Shown piece by piece: positions 1 to 7,648 of a stretch of 43,681 nucleotides of DNA. The notes under the pieces are model-generated. The model was not told the DNA's origin and did not search any database. It saw nothing but the letters and a program-made list of their open reading frames with translations. Both the position numbers and the translations under genes were made by a program. Source of the stretch: Planctomycetota bacterium (lineage in GTDB: Bacteria; Planctomycetota; Phycisphaerae; FEN-1346); the NCBI GenBank assembly GCA_030602705.1, contig JAUVZF010000032.1:1-43681 (forward strand), written 5' to 3'. Position 1 is the first letter of the stretch. The number at the start of each line of letters is the position of its first letter.

Positions 1-40
1 GAGTTTGAATCGATCAGACACTAAGCAAAAGAGAAGAAAA

Positions 41-1462
41 ATGAAGATAACCCTATCCGTTCTTATGACAATCATCAGCATCGCCTTGCCGGTAACTGGA
101 CTGGCAACTGAACTGGATATAAAGGCGATCACCGCGAAACCGACCGCGGACAATCCACAGTTCGATAACAAAGAGGCGTGGCCTGGTCTGGTTGGCGACG
201 AGTACTTCCAGAAGGAGAAGTGGCCGAAGGCTCGCCTGCTGATCTGGGCACCACCACGCTCGGATGAGGCTGGCGGCAGGAGGTCCTCGACGACCAATGG
301 CCAGTATGACCCGGCCAACTGGATCGACGCAGCAACGGGCAAGCCGGCCGACGCGATTCCGGATATGGAGACGGATGTCATTCTGCCGGATTCCGACAAG
401 CCGTACAAGGTGACCAGCAGAAATACGAAAGGGTTCACCTGCAGGCACCTGACCGTCGGGCGAAATGCCAACTTCGAGCCTGGTGGGGGAGGGGCGTTGC
501 CCGTCTTCGGCAACTTGTGGGTTCGTGCCACCGGGAGATTGTATGTCTACAGGACGCTCAAAATGGTGGGTAGCCACGACACGTTCTTCAGACAAGACTG
601 GCCGGAAGACGGTAAGTTGAAAAAACTCCACGACACGGGAGCCGTTGTCCCGTTCGACCCGGCAGAGCCAAAGGCCAATCCGTGGTGGAAGCATGCACGG
701 GTGTCGTATTTCGCGTTGCACGACAAGCCGGGCAAGACAACCGAGATACGCGGGTTCGTCAGTTGCGAGGACGAATTCAGGGTCTTGGCCGGTACCTTCA
801 TCGTTGGCCGCTACAGTCGCTTCCTCTGCGGAAATGCGGCAATGTTGCAGATTCTTAGAGACGGCGCGATCGCGCTGATGGACGGCGCCATGATCGGCAA
901 GGATGGCAATGAGTTCCAAACCGATTGCAGACTGGAAGGTGCGATTACGGGAGGCACGCCGGACCGGCCGATCAAACGTGATGCACGCCTGGGCGTCGGG
1001 TACAGCAACTGGATGAACCTGACCTTTCCGGCCCAGAAGAGGCGCCATGTGGCTCGCTATGGCATGTTCAGTGCAGATTTGTCAGGGAATCTGATTGGCT
1101 ACCCCGCGCCGGGCAGTGATGCGCGGTTGGTTGTCGGGTGGCACCGTATCGGGTCGTGGATAGGCCACCGGGGCTGGAATATGACCGGGGGCTTCTACGA
1201 GAAGTACGCCGAGCTGCAGCCCAAGATTACGCTTTGGGTGGGCAGCGATGCCGAGATCGAGAATGTCCGGTTCGAGGACCTCCATCGCGGTGGGATCGTG
1301 CTGCCGGATGCGTCCGCCCCCCGGAAGTGGAAGAACGTCACGTTCGGGGCCGGCTGTCTCAGTAAGGATCCGAAGAAACTCATCCGCGAGTACCAGGGCA
1401 AGATGCACCGCGGCCGGCCCATGGAGCCGCTGAAGCCTGAGAAGAAATACACCTCAATGTAG
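41..1462 (+). CDS. Secreted beta-rich protein, tandem paralogue 1 (G8-like)
   Basis: A 473-residue protein of unknown function. Residues 1-22 form a signal peptide (short basic start, hydrophobic LSVLMTIISIALPVTGLA), so it is exported. The middle has a pattern like G8 or right-handed beta-helix proteins: a DVILPDSDKPY strand near residue 110, then CRHLTVG and FGNLWVRATGRL, all glycine-rich short strands. Later landmarks are TGGTPDRP, LIGYPAPGSDARLVV and FEDLHRGGIV. The start is the ATG at 41, preceded by a purine-rich AGAGAAGAAAA; an upstream in-frame TTG at 5 would put a charged stretch ahead of the signal peptide. Its closest relative is the next gene, 24 bp downstream, which shares all these landmarks. 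The G8 assignment is inference from the strand pattern; no catalytic residue is evident. Local G+C is visibly lower than in the flanking housekeeping genes. Confidence 0.75.
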   Translation: MKITLSVLMTIISIALPVTGLATELDIKAITAKPTADNPQFDNKEAWPGLVGDEYFQKEKWPKARLLIWAPPRSDEAGGRRSSTTNGQYDPANWIDAATGKPADAIPDMETDVILPDSDKPYKVTSRNTKGFTCRHLTVGRNANFEPGGGGALPVFGNLWVRATGRLYVYRTLKMVGSHDTFFRQDWPEDGKLKKLHDTGAVVPFDPAEPKANPWWKHARVSYFALHDKPGKTTEIRGFVSCEDEFRVLAGTFIVGRYSRFLCGNAAMLQILRDGAIALMDGAMIGKDGNEFQTDCRLEGAITGGTPDRPIKRDARLGVGYSNWMNLTFPAQKRRHVARYGMFSADLSGNLIGYPAPGSDARLVVGWHRIGSWIGHRGWNMTGGFYEKYAELQPKITLWVGSDAEIENVRFEDLHRGGIVLPDASAPRKWKNVTFGAGCLSKDPKKLIREYQGKMHRGRPMEPLKPEKKYTSM

Positions 1463-1486
1463 TCACCGACTCACAGGAGCAGAGAC

Positions 1487-2926
1487 ATGAAAACGACGCT
1501 GCTTGTTCTCATCACGATCTTCGGCATCGTCTTGCCTGCCAACGCACTCGACCTGAAGGCGATCACCGCAAAGCCCACCGCGGACAACCCGCAGTATGAG
1601 AACAAGGAAGCCTGGCCGATGCTCGTCGGCGACGAGTATTTTTCCAAGCAGGAATGGTCGAAGACGCGCGTGTTGATCTGGGGGCACCCGGGCAACGTGC
1701 AAGAAAGGGGCGGCCCGAAAATCGACCCCATGGATCCGGCCAATTGGATCGACGCTGCAACGGGCAAGCCGGCCGACGCGATTCCAGATATGAATACGGA
1801 CATCATCATACCGGACGCCGACAAACCGTACGCAGTGGCGATGGGGGTGCAGAATTACGCCTGCCGACACCTGACCATCGGCCAGGGCGCCACTTTCAGC
1901 GTGGAGAGTGGCGGGAATTTTTCGATCTTTGGGAACTTATGGGTTCGCAACAATGGCATGCTCACCTCTTGGAGGAATACGACATTCACAGGAAACCGAG
2001 ACACGTTCCTTAGACAGGATTGGCCGGAAGACGGCGTGCTCAAGAAAATGCACGACGAGAGACTTGTAACGCCCTACGATCCGAAGGCGAAGAACCCCTG
2101 GATGGAAGACGGCAGGCGTGCGCGCTCCGTCGCCACGTATATGGTGCACGACAAGGCGTCGGGGAAGTCAACCGAGGCCATCGGCTATGTGCGCATACTG
2201 GACGAAGTCGGAATCAAATCGGGTACATTCATTGTTGGTCGTGATAGTCGATTCGTCAGCATGGGGCCGGCAGCGGTCTCGATCAATAAGGGTGCCAAAG
2301 TAGTTCTGATGGACGGCGCGCAGTGCTCGCACGGAAAGAATCAGTTTGTTAATAGAGATTGGAACGTTGCTGACGGCGCTGGGGTTACCGGTGGAACGCC
2401 GGACAGACCGCTGCGGCGTGACGCGTACTTTGGCCTCGGATACCGCAACTGGATGAATCTGCCTGTTCCAGAGTTGGAGAATAGTAAAAAAAATCCGGAG
2501 CAGCAAACGGGAGCAAAGATTTACTATGGTTACAGCGGATACAACGCTCAGATTAAAGGCGATCTGATTGGTTACCCCGCGCCGGGAAGTGATGCGCGTC
2601 TGGTGGTCTGTTGGCAGCGAATCTCCAGCGGCGGAGCTGGATCCTGGGGTCGGGGCGACGAAGCATTCAAGAAGGTGTTCCCCAAGATCGTGCCGAAAAT
2701 CGGGGTTTGGATCAGTGGCGCTTCGAGGCTTGCGAATGTCCGCTTTGACGATCTACATCGTGGCGGAATCGTTGTGCCCAGTGCGGATGCTTTCAACTTC
2801 AAGAGATGGAGGAACGTCACCTTGGGCGAAGGTTGCCTCAGCAAGGACCCGAGGGAACTTATCCGCGAGATCAACCCCAAAAAAGGGCAACGACAGACGC
2901 CGGAGAAAAAGTACACGACGATGTGA
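1487..2926 (+). CDS. Secreted beta-rich protein, tandem paralogue 2 (G8-like)
   Basis: A 479-residue paralogue of the preceding gene with the same plan: signal peptide (residues 1-20, ending at VLPANA), an ALDLKAITAKPTADNP stretch, the DIIIPDADKPY strand, CRHLTIG, FGNLWVRN, RQDWPEDG, TGGTPDRP, YPAPGSDARLVV and FDDLHRGGIVVP. The two copies align over their full length, with most differences in loops, including an insertion near residues 325-345 (KKNPEQQTGAKIYYGYSGY). The ATG at 1487 has a good ribosome site, CAGGAGCAGAGAC. Only 24 bp separate it from the upstream stop, so the two are probably co-transcribed. Function is unknown; an extracellular binding or surface role is the most that can be inferred. 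The lower G+C and tandem duplication suggest accessory DNA. Confidence 0.75.
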   Translation: MKTTLLVLITIFGIVLPANALDLKAITAKPTADNPQYENKEAWPMLVGDEYFSKQEWSKTRVLIWGHPGNVQERGGPKIDPMDPANWIDAATGKPADAIPDMNTDIIIPDADKPYAVAMGVQNYACRHLTIGQGATFSVESGGNFSIFGNLWVRNNGMLTSWRNTTFTGNRDTFLRQDWPEDGVLKKMHDERLVTPYDPKAKNPWMEDGRRARSVATYMVHDKASGKSTEAIGYVRILDEVGIKSGTFIVGRDSRFVSMGPAAVSINKGAKVVLMDGAQCSHGKNQFVNRDWNVADGAGVTGGTPDRPLRRDAYFGLGYRNWMNLPVPELENSKKNPEQQTGAKIYYGYSGYNAQIKGDLIGYPAPGSDARLVVCWQRISSGGAGSWGRGDEAFKKVFPKIVPKIGVWISGASRLANVRFDDLHRGGIVVPSADAFNFKRWRNVTLGEGCLSKDPRELIREINPKKGQRQTPEKKYTTM

Positions 2927-3018
2927 TCATGGATAGTGGAAAGTGGCGCGTGGCGAGTGATTGCTGCTTCAACGTCGGGCGTGAATCGATCACACATTAA
3001 GCACTGGAGAAGAAAAGA

Positions 3019-3255
3019 ATGAAAACAACACTGTTCGTTCTTATTGCAGTTCTTGGTTTCGCCTTGCAGGCCAGCGCGCTGGACATCAAAGCAATTACCT
3101 CGAAACCTACGGCGGACAACCCGCAGTATGACAACAAGGAAGTTTGGCCGACGCTGGTCGGCGACGAGTACTTCACGAAGCAAAAATGGGAGAAGGCTCG
3201 CCTGCTGATCTGGGCGCACCCGGGCGAGACCGGCCGTGGCACACACGCCTATCCA
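3019..3255 (+). pseudogene. Truncated third copy of the secreted G8-like paralogue
   Basis: This begins like the two upstream genes: a good ribosome site (GGAGAAGAAAAG), a signal peptide and then LDIKAITSKPTADNPQYDNK, with high identity for about 70 residues. Homology stops after LIWAHPG near base 3223. The reading frame then runs into a GAGACCGGCCGTGGCAC repeat and beyond it into the 3' end of the oppositely oriented metallopeptidase gene. The whole beta-rich domain is missing. The open frame continues to 3369 only because it reads antisense through that neighbour. It is a gene remnant, with a junction at a dispersed palindromic repeat also found at 7594 and 8972. Confidence 0.8.
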
Positions 3256-3266
3256 GTGAGTGCGCG

Positions 3267-4046
3267 TCACTTCTTCTTGCCCGCCTCGGGCGGGTTCTCC
3301 CACACTTCTTTGAGGACCTTCGCCATGTCGGGATCGTGCACGAGGACCTCGGCGCGGACGAAGGGGTAGAAATCGTTCGTTCCGAACCAGGCCTCCGTCA
3401 GTTCCGCGAAGTATTCCTGGTCGCTCGTCATGGCGTAGGCACGCTTGGTGTTGCCCCGGAAGTACAGGACCGACTCGTACTTGCCGCTCTCCTTGGCCTT
3501 CTTGTAGGCCGCCCGGATGCCGGGATGATCGTAGCCGAGAACCTGGTGATGGTAGGCGTGGGTGAGTTCGTGCAGGACCATCCACGGCTGGTGCCTCGTC
3601 CAGTCGAGGAACGTGTGGGGGTTGCCGAGTTCGACGCTCCGCGCCTTTTCGGGGTTGAAATCGTGCCCCTGGAGCCAACCCCTGGACGGGTGGTAGCACA
3701 TGCACGCGACCCTCTTGTTCTCCTCGACCCAGATGCGGACCTGGCGGAGGCGCTCGACGGCTCGCTTCGGCACCACCCGGGTGATGTTGTAGAACTGGGT
3801 GCGCAACTGGCGGAGCGTCCGCTCCCATAGGTCCTTCTTCGCAAGCAGTTCCTTGTGAACCAGGACGGGCCACCCTTCGATTCGCCGGACCTCGAAGGCG
3901 GAGGTGGGCTCGTAGGCGGGCTTGGCCGCCTTCTCGGGCGTCGTCTGTGCTGCCTTCGGCTTCGACGGCGCGGCGCCGGCGAGTGCGGTGTGCGCGAGCG
4001 CTGCGGCCAGGGCGATGCATGCTGCAACGGCGAGAAACGTTTTCAT
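3267..4046 (-). CDS. Secreted zinc metallopeptidase, HExxH (ATLF-like)
   Basis: A 259-residue exported protein. Residues 1-24 are a signal peptide, followed by a low-complexity Ala/Pro/Lys linker to about residue 45. The catalytic zinc motif is HELTH at 159-163 within VLHELTHAYHH. A downstream YFAELTEAWFG (212-222) supplies the likely third ligand, Glu215 or Glu218. This spacing and the FAELTEA motif resemble the anthrax lethal factor-like (M34/ATLF) peptidase domain seen in planctomycete secreted proteins; that family assignment is inference. The motif indicates an active periplasmic or extracellular protease; the substrate is unknown. The ATG at 4046 fits the signal peptide. The gene is convergent with the truncated G8-like remnant, whose spurious frame overlaps its 3' end. 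Confidence 0.75.
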   Translation of the reverse strand: MKTFLAVAACIALAAALAHTALAGAAPSKPKAAQTTPEKAAKPAYEPTSAFEVRRIEGWPVLVHKELLAKKDLWERTLRQLRTQFYNITRVVPKRAVERLRQVRIWVEENKRVACMCYHPSRGWLQGHDFNPEKARSVELGNPHTFLDWTRHQPWMVLHELTHAYHHQVLGYDHPGIRAAYKKAKESGKYESVLYFRGNTKRAYAMTSDQEYFAELTEAWFGTNDFYPFVRAEVLVHDPDMAKVLKEVWENPPEAGKKK

Positions 4047-4092
4047 TCAAGACTTTCCTGTTCGGTGCACGTCGGCGCAGCCGCACCCCCCG

Positions 4093-4578
4093 TCAGAGGT
4101 CGCGGGCCATCAAGGTAATCGGAAACGGCACGCCTTCAAAGTGTTTCTTCCTGGTGACCTCGAAGCCGCGGCGCCGGTACCATGCTTCGAGGTCGGCGTC
4201 GGCGGCGAGCAGGCCCAGTGTCATGCGGCGTGCGCCGAGGCGGCGGCCCTCGGCCAACACGTGAGCGGCGAGCGCTCCCCCCCGGCCCTTGCCGCGATGC
4301 GCCGGCAACACGGCCAGGTGCCGCACGTGGACGGCGTCCGCCTCGCGCGGCTCCATGCCGACGCAGCCGATCGGCTCGCCCGACGCGCGGAGAAGGAAGT
4401 AGCGGGTGCCGCTGTCGATCTTCTCGGCGATCCGCTCCGCCGTGATGTTCGAGGCGTAATGCGGCCAGTTCTCGGGCGTGATGCCGAACCGCTCGGCCTG
4501 GGCGGCGAACGCCACGTGGAGCAGCCGCACCAGCAGCGGTGCGTCGCAGCGCGCGGCCTCTCGGATGTGGTCCGCCAT
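4093..4578 (-). CDS. GNAT family N-acetyltransferase
   Basis: A 161-residue protein with the GNAT fold. The acetyl-CoA binding motif is V-R-H-L-A-V-L-P-A-H-R-G-K-G-R-G-G-A-L (about residues 86-104), matching the Q/RxxGxG/A consensus. It is followed by the C-terminal AWYRRRGFEVTRKKHF strand typical of the fold. It should transfer an acetyl group from acetyl-CoA to an amine; the substrate cannot be read from the sequence. The ATG at 4578 is preferred over the in-frame TTG at 4581 because GAGGAGG sits about 7 bases upstream of it. It lies downstream of leuS on the same strand, with a roughly 100-bp gap containing a GGGCCGTGGCCC palindrome. Confidence 0.85.
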   Translation of the reverse strand: MADHIREAARCDAPLLVRLLHVAFAAQAERFGITPENWPHYASNITAERIAEKIDSGTRYFLLRASGEPIGCVGMEPREADAVHVRHLAVLPAHRGKGRGGALAAHVLAEGRRLGARRMTLGLLAADADLEAWYRRRGFEVTRKKHFEGVPFPITLMARDL

Positions 4579-4678
4579 CAAGGCCCCTCCTCGGGGAACG
4601 TCACCGGGAGCCTCCGCTCCCGGCTCGACGCATCGGCGAGGCGGGCGGGCCGTGGCCCGCTAAGTGCTTGTGTGGCAA

Positions 4679-7297
4679 CTACTTGGCGACGATGTTGACG
4701 AGCCGGCCGGGGACGACGATCACCTTCTTGACCTCGGCGCCGGCGAGGACCTCTTTCGTGCGGTCCAGCGCCAGGGCCGCCTCGCGGACTTCCGTCTCGG
4801 AGGCGCCGGCGGCCACCGTCACGTGGGCACGCAACCGGCCGTTTACCTGGACGGCCATCTCGATCTCCTCCTCGGCGCACGCCGCTTCGTCGTACGCGGG
4901 CCAGCCGGCCGAGAGGACCGAGGGCTCGTGGCCCAGCGCCTCCCAGAGTTCCTCCGTGATGTGTGGGACGAACGGGTGTAGAAGCCTCACGATCGATTCC
5001 AGCGCGAACTTGACTTCGGGGTAGTCTATCGGGCGTCCGGGACGCCGCGTCCCGTTGGCGTCCTCGTAAATGGAGAGCGTGGTTCTGCGACCGGTGAGTA
5101 GATGCTTCGGCGCCGGGATGCCCCTGTCATGGGCAGCCCGCACGACATCCAGCGCGACGAGAAGATTACCGACCTGCATGATCTTCGCTATCGCCGTGTT
5201 GAACTGCCAGTTGATTTCAATGTCCTCGGTGACTCCGCGAATCAGCCGATGGGTCTCGCTGTTCAGTGTGTCGAGGAATTCGCGGGAAATCACGAGCCCG
5301 TGCGGCGACGGGGCAAGAGCGCAGTCGATCAAATCCCAGACGCGGCGGAGGAACCGGTAAGCCCCGACGATGGCGTCGTCCTGCCACTCGGCGTCGCGTT
5401 GCGGCGGGCCGATGAAGAGCGTGTACAGCCGCTGCGTGTCGGCCCCGTACTGGTCGATGACGGCGTCGGGGGTGACGATGTTGCCCTTGGACTTCGACAT
5501 CTTCTCCAGTTTGCCGGTTATCTCGGACTGTTTGCAGATCATGCCCTGCGTGAAGAGGGCCTTGAACGGCTCATTGAAGCCCACGTGGCCGGCGTCGTAC
5601 AGGACCTTGCAGATGAAGCGTGTATACAACAGGTGGAGTACGGCGTGCTCCACGCCCCCAATATATTGATCCACGGGCATCCAGTAATCGACCTTCTCGC
5701 GGTCGAACGGCTCGGAGTTCGGCTGCTGCTCGCCGTACGGCCCGTATGGGGCGTCGGTCGCGGTGAACCGCAGAAAATACCAGCACGAGCACAGCCACTG
5801 GGCGATGGTGTCGGTGTCGCGTTTGGCCGCCTGCCCGCACTTCGGGCACGTGGTGCCCGCCCAGGAAGAGACCTTTGCAAGCGGGCTCTCGCCTCGCGGG
5901 GGGAACTCCACCTCGCCCTCGGGCGGCAGTTCGACCGGCAGTTCCTCCAGCGGCACCGGCACCACGCCGCACGCCGGGCAGTGGACCACGGGAATCGGCG
6001 CCCCCCAGTACCGCTGGCGGCTGATGAGCCAGTCGCGGATCCGAAAGTTGATCGTGCCGGCCCCCATGTTATGCTCTTCGAGATATTTGATAACGTCCGG
6101 GATGCCGCCGGGTGTGGGCGTGCCGGAGAGGGGTCCCGAGTTCACCATTTCGCCGGCCTCGACGTAGGCCTCCGTGAGGGCGTCGGCCGTCAACTGCCGG
6201 CCTTCGGGCTGGATGACCACGCGGATGTCGATGCCGTATTTTTTGGCGAACTCAAAGTCCCGCTGGTCGTGGGCCGGTACGGCCATGACGGCCCCCGTGC
6301 CGTACTCCATCATGGCGTAGTTGGCGACCCAGAGCGGCACTTTCTCTCCGTTTACGGGGTTGACGACGTACGCTCCCGTGAAGACGCCCTCCTTCTCGAC
6401 GGTCTCGTCGCCGCGGACGGCCGCCCCCTGGCGCTTCACGCGGTCGCAGAACGCCAGGACCTCCTGCTCGCGTTCGGTGCCGGCAACGAGGTCGGCGATG
6501 AGCGGGTGCTCCGGCGCCAGGCTCATGAACGTAACGCCCCAGAGCGTGTCGGGCCGCGTCGTGAAGCACGGCATGGGCGTGCCGTCGGCGAGTGTGAAAT
6601 CGACGCGTGCGCCCTCGCTGCGGCCGATCCAGTTGGCCTGCATCGTGCGGACCTTCTCGGGCCAGTCGTCCAGTTCCGACAGGTCGTCGAGCAGCCGCTG
6701 GGCGTACTCGGTAATCCTGAAGAACCACTGGTCCAGGTCCTTCAGGCCGACCTCGGCCCCGCAGCGCTCGCAGCAGCCGTCCACGACCTCCTCGTTCGCC
6801 AGGCCCGTCTGGCACGACGGGCACCAGTTCACCGGCGCCTTCTTGCGGTACGCCAGGCCGCGCTCGTAGAGGACCAGGAAGATCCACTGGGTCCACTTGT
6901 AGTAGTCGGGGGCGGAGGTGTTGACCTCCCGCCGCCAGTCGTACCCGACGCCCCATCGGCGGAACTGGTCCTTCATGTACGCCATGTTGTTACGGACCCA
7001 GATGGCGGGCAGCGAGCCGGCATTGATGGCGGCGTTCTCGGCCGGCAGACCGAAGGCGTCGAAACCCATCGGCGAGAGCACCTCGTAGCCGCGCATCATC
7101 TTGTAGCGCGTGACCACGTCGCCCATGATGTAGTTGCGGCCGTGGCCGACGTGCAGCGTGCCCGACGGGTACGGGAACATGGTGAGGCAGTAGAACTTCC
7201 GGTCGCGCGGTGCGTCGCCTTCGGTCTCGAAGGTGTGGTTCTCGTGCCACCACGCCTGCCACTTTTTCTCGACCTGTTCGGGGTTGTAGTCGTCCAT
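4679..7297 (-). CDS. leuS: Leucyl-tRNA synthetase
   Basis: An 872-residue class Ia aminoacyl-tRNA synthetase that charges tRNA-Leu. The HIGH-type motif is HVGH at 49-52 within [21 protein letters not shown] is at 599-603. Between them lie the zinc-binding Cys clusters (CPSCQTG followed by CCERCG; and CPACG with CPKCG), the large CP1 editing domain with the conserved [12 protein letters not shown], and HDQRDFEFA. The anticodon-binding domain ends with [12 protein letters not shown]. The length is normal. The ATG at 7297 has AGAGGA 7 bases upstream; an earlier ATG at 7330 lacks a ribosome site and adds residues not typical of the family. The 351-bp upstream gap holds a terminator and palindromes. 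Confidence 0.97.
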   Translation of the reverse strand: MDDYNPEQVEKKWQAWWHENHTFETEGDAPRDRKFYCLTMFPYPSGTLHVGHGRNYIMGDVVTRYKMMRGYEVLSPMGFDAFGLPAENAAINAGSLPAIWVRNNMAYMKDQFRRWGVGYDWRREVNTSAPDYYKWTQWIFLVLYERGLAYRKKAPVNWCPSCQTGLANEEVVDGCCERCGAEVGLKDLDQWFFRITEYAQRLLDDLSELDDWPEKVRTMQANWIGRSEGARVDFTLADGTPMPCFTTRPDTLWGVTFMSLAPEHPLIADLVAGTEREQEVLAFCDRVKRQGAAVRGDETVEKEGVFTGAYVVNPVNGEKVPLWVANYAMMEYGTGAVMAVPAHDQRDFEFAKKYGIDIRVVIQPEGRQLTADALTEAYVEAGEMVNSGPLSGTPTPGGIPDVIKYLEEHNMGAGTINFRIRDWLISRQRYWGAPIPVVHCPACGVVPVPLEELPVELPPEGEVEFPPRGESPLAKVSSWAGTTCPKCGQAAKRDTDTIAQWLCSCWYFLRFTATDAPYGPYGEQQPNSEPFDREKVDYWMPVDQYIGGVEHAVLHLLYTRFICKVLYDAGHVGFNEPFKALFTQGMICKQSEITGKLEKMSKSKGNIVTPDAVIDQYGADTQRLYTLFIGPPQRDAEWQDDAIVGAYRFLRRVWDLIDCALAPSPHGLVISREFLDTLNSETHRLIRGVTEDIEINWQFNTAIAKIMQVGNLLVALDVVRAAHDRGIPAPKHLLTGRRTTLSIYEDANGTRRPGRPIDYPEVKFALESIVRLLHPFVPHITEELWEALGHEPSVLSAGWPAYDEAACAEEEIEMAVQVNGRLRAHVTVAAGASETEVREAALALDRTKEVLAGAEVKKVIVVPGRLVNIVAK

Positions 7298-7320
7298 GGC
7301 CGTTCCTCTTGTGTCGTACG

Positions 7321-7338
7321 CGGCGGGCAAGCCCGCCG
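7321..7338. repeat. Short perfect palindrome upstream of leuS
   Basis: An 18-bp palindrome, CGGCGGGCAAGCCCGCCG, that can form a GC-rich hairpin in the leuS leader about 25 bases before the start codon. It resembles the other GC-rich palindromes in this window and is probably an extragenic repeat. It could still affect leuS expression because it would lie in the mRNA. Confidence 0.5.
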
Positions 7339-7360
7339 GCTAACGCGGGTGCTCTTGAAC

Positions 7361-7389
7361 GAAAAGGGCCTCGGGTTCACCCCGAGGCC
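7361..7389 (-). terminator. Intrinsic terminator downstream of the channel gene
   Basis: Read on the minus strand, the stem GGCCTCGGGG / CCCGAGGCC with loop TGAA (7367-7389) is followed by CCTTTTC. It lies between the channel gene stop (7649) and leuS, so it would end transcription from the channel gene before leuS. The U-tract is short, so an attenuator or leader role for leuS is an alternative. Confidence 0.5.
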
Positions 7390-7556
7390 GCTTCACTCTT
7401 CCTTACGCGCGCACCGGCCCCGGGATTTACCGGGTAAGGACCAGGGCCGTATTCTCGCGCTGCCTTGTCATGATATGGGGAGTATCGGCATGGCGGCCGG
7501 TGGTGTCAAGGCAAAATGGGAGACGGCGCGATCGCCCCGGTAAGGCGATGGCTTGT

Positions 7557-7578
7557 GCGCGGCCCGTACGGGCCGCGC
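7557..7578. repeat. GC-rich palindromic repeat, copy 1 (GGCCCGTACGGGCC core)
   Basis: A perfect 22-bp palindrome with core GGCCCGTACGGGCC flanked by GCGC arms. Further copies lie at 39768-39789 (one mismatch) and 40592-40613 (perfect), with a degenerate one at 31121-31146. All are intergenic. It looks like a REP-type extragenic palindrome. Confidence 0.7.
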
Positions 7579-7593
7579 AATCTCTCTGCGCTG

Positions 7594-7624
7594 TGTGCCA
7601 CGGCCGGTCTTGTCCGGCCGTGTG
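7594..7624. repeat. CCGGCCGTG palindromic repeat, left copy beside channel gene
   Basis: About 31 bp: TGTGCCACGGCCGGTCTTG followed by TCCGGCCGTGTG. It is the inverted counterpart of 8972-9004 on the other side of the channel gene, with near-identical sequence. A related half-copy sits at the junction of the truncated paralogue near 3221-3246. Each copy is itself an inverted repeat (CACGGCCGG / CCGGCCGTG). Confidence 0.65.
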
Positions 7625-7648
7625 TTGTTCAGGCGTGCGTGGCAACTG

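Noticed and set aside
7345..7420. Leu attenuator leader peptide for leuS
   Set aside because: A short GTG frame overlaps the hairpin but has only one Leu codon and a poorly spaced ribosome site.
5102..7543. Long plus-strand open frame of 813 codons
   Set aside because: It lies antisense to leuS and has no family match or ribosome site; it is a high-G+C shadow frame.
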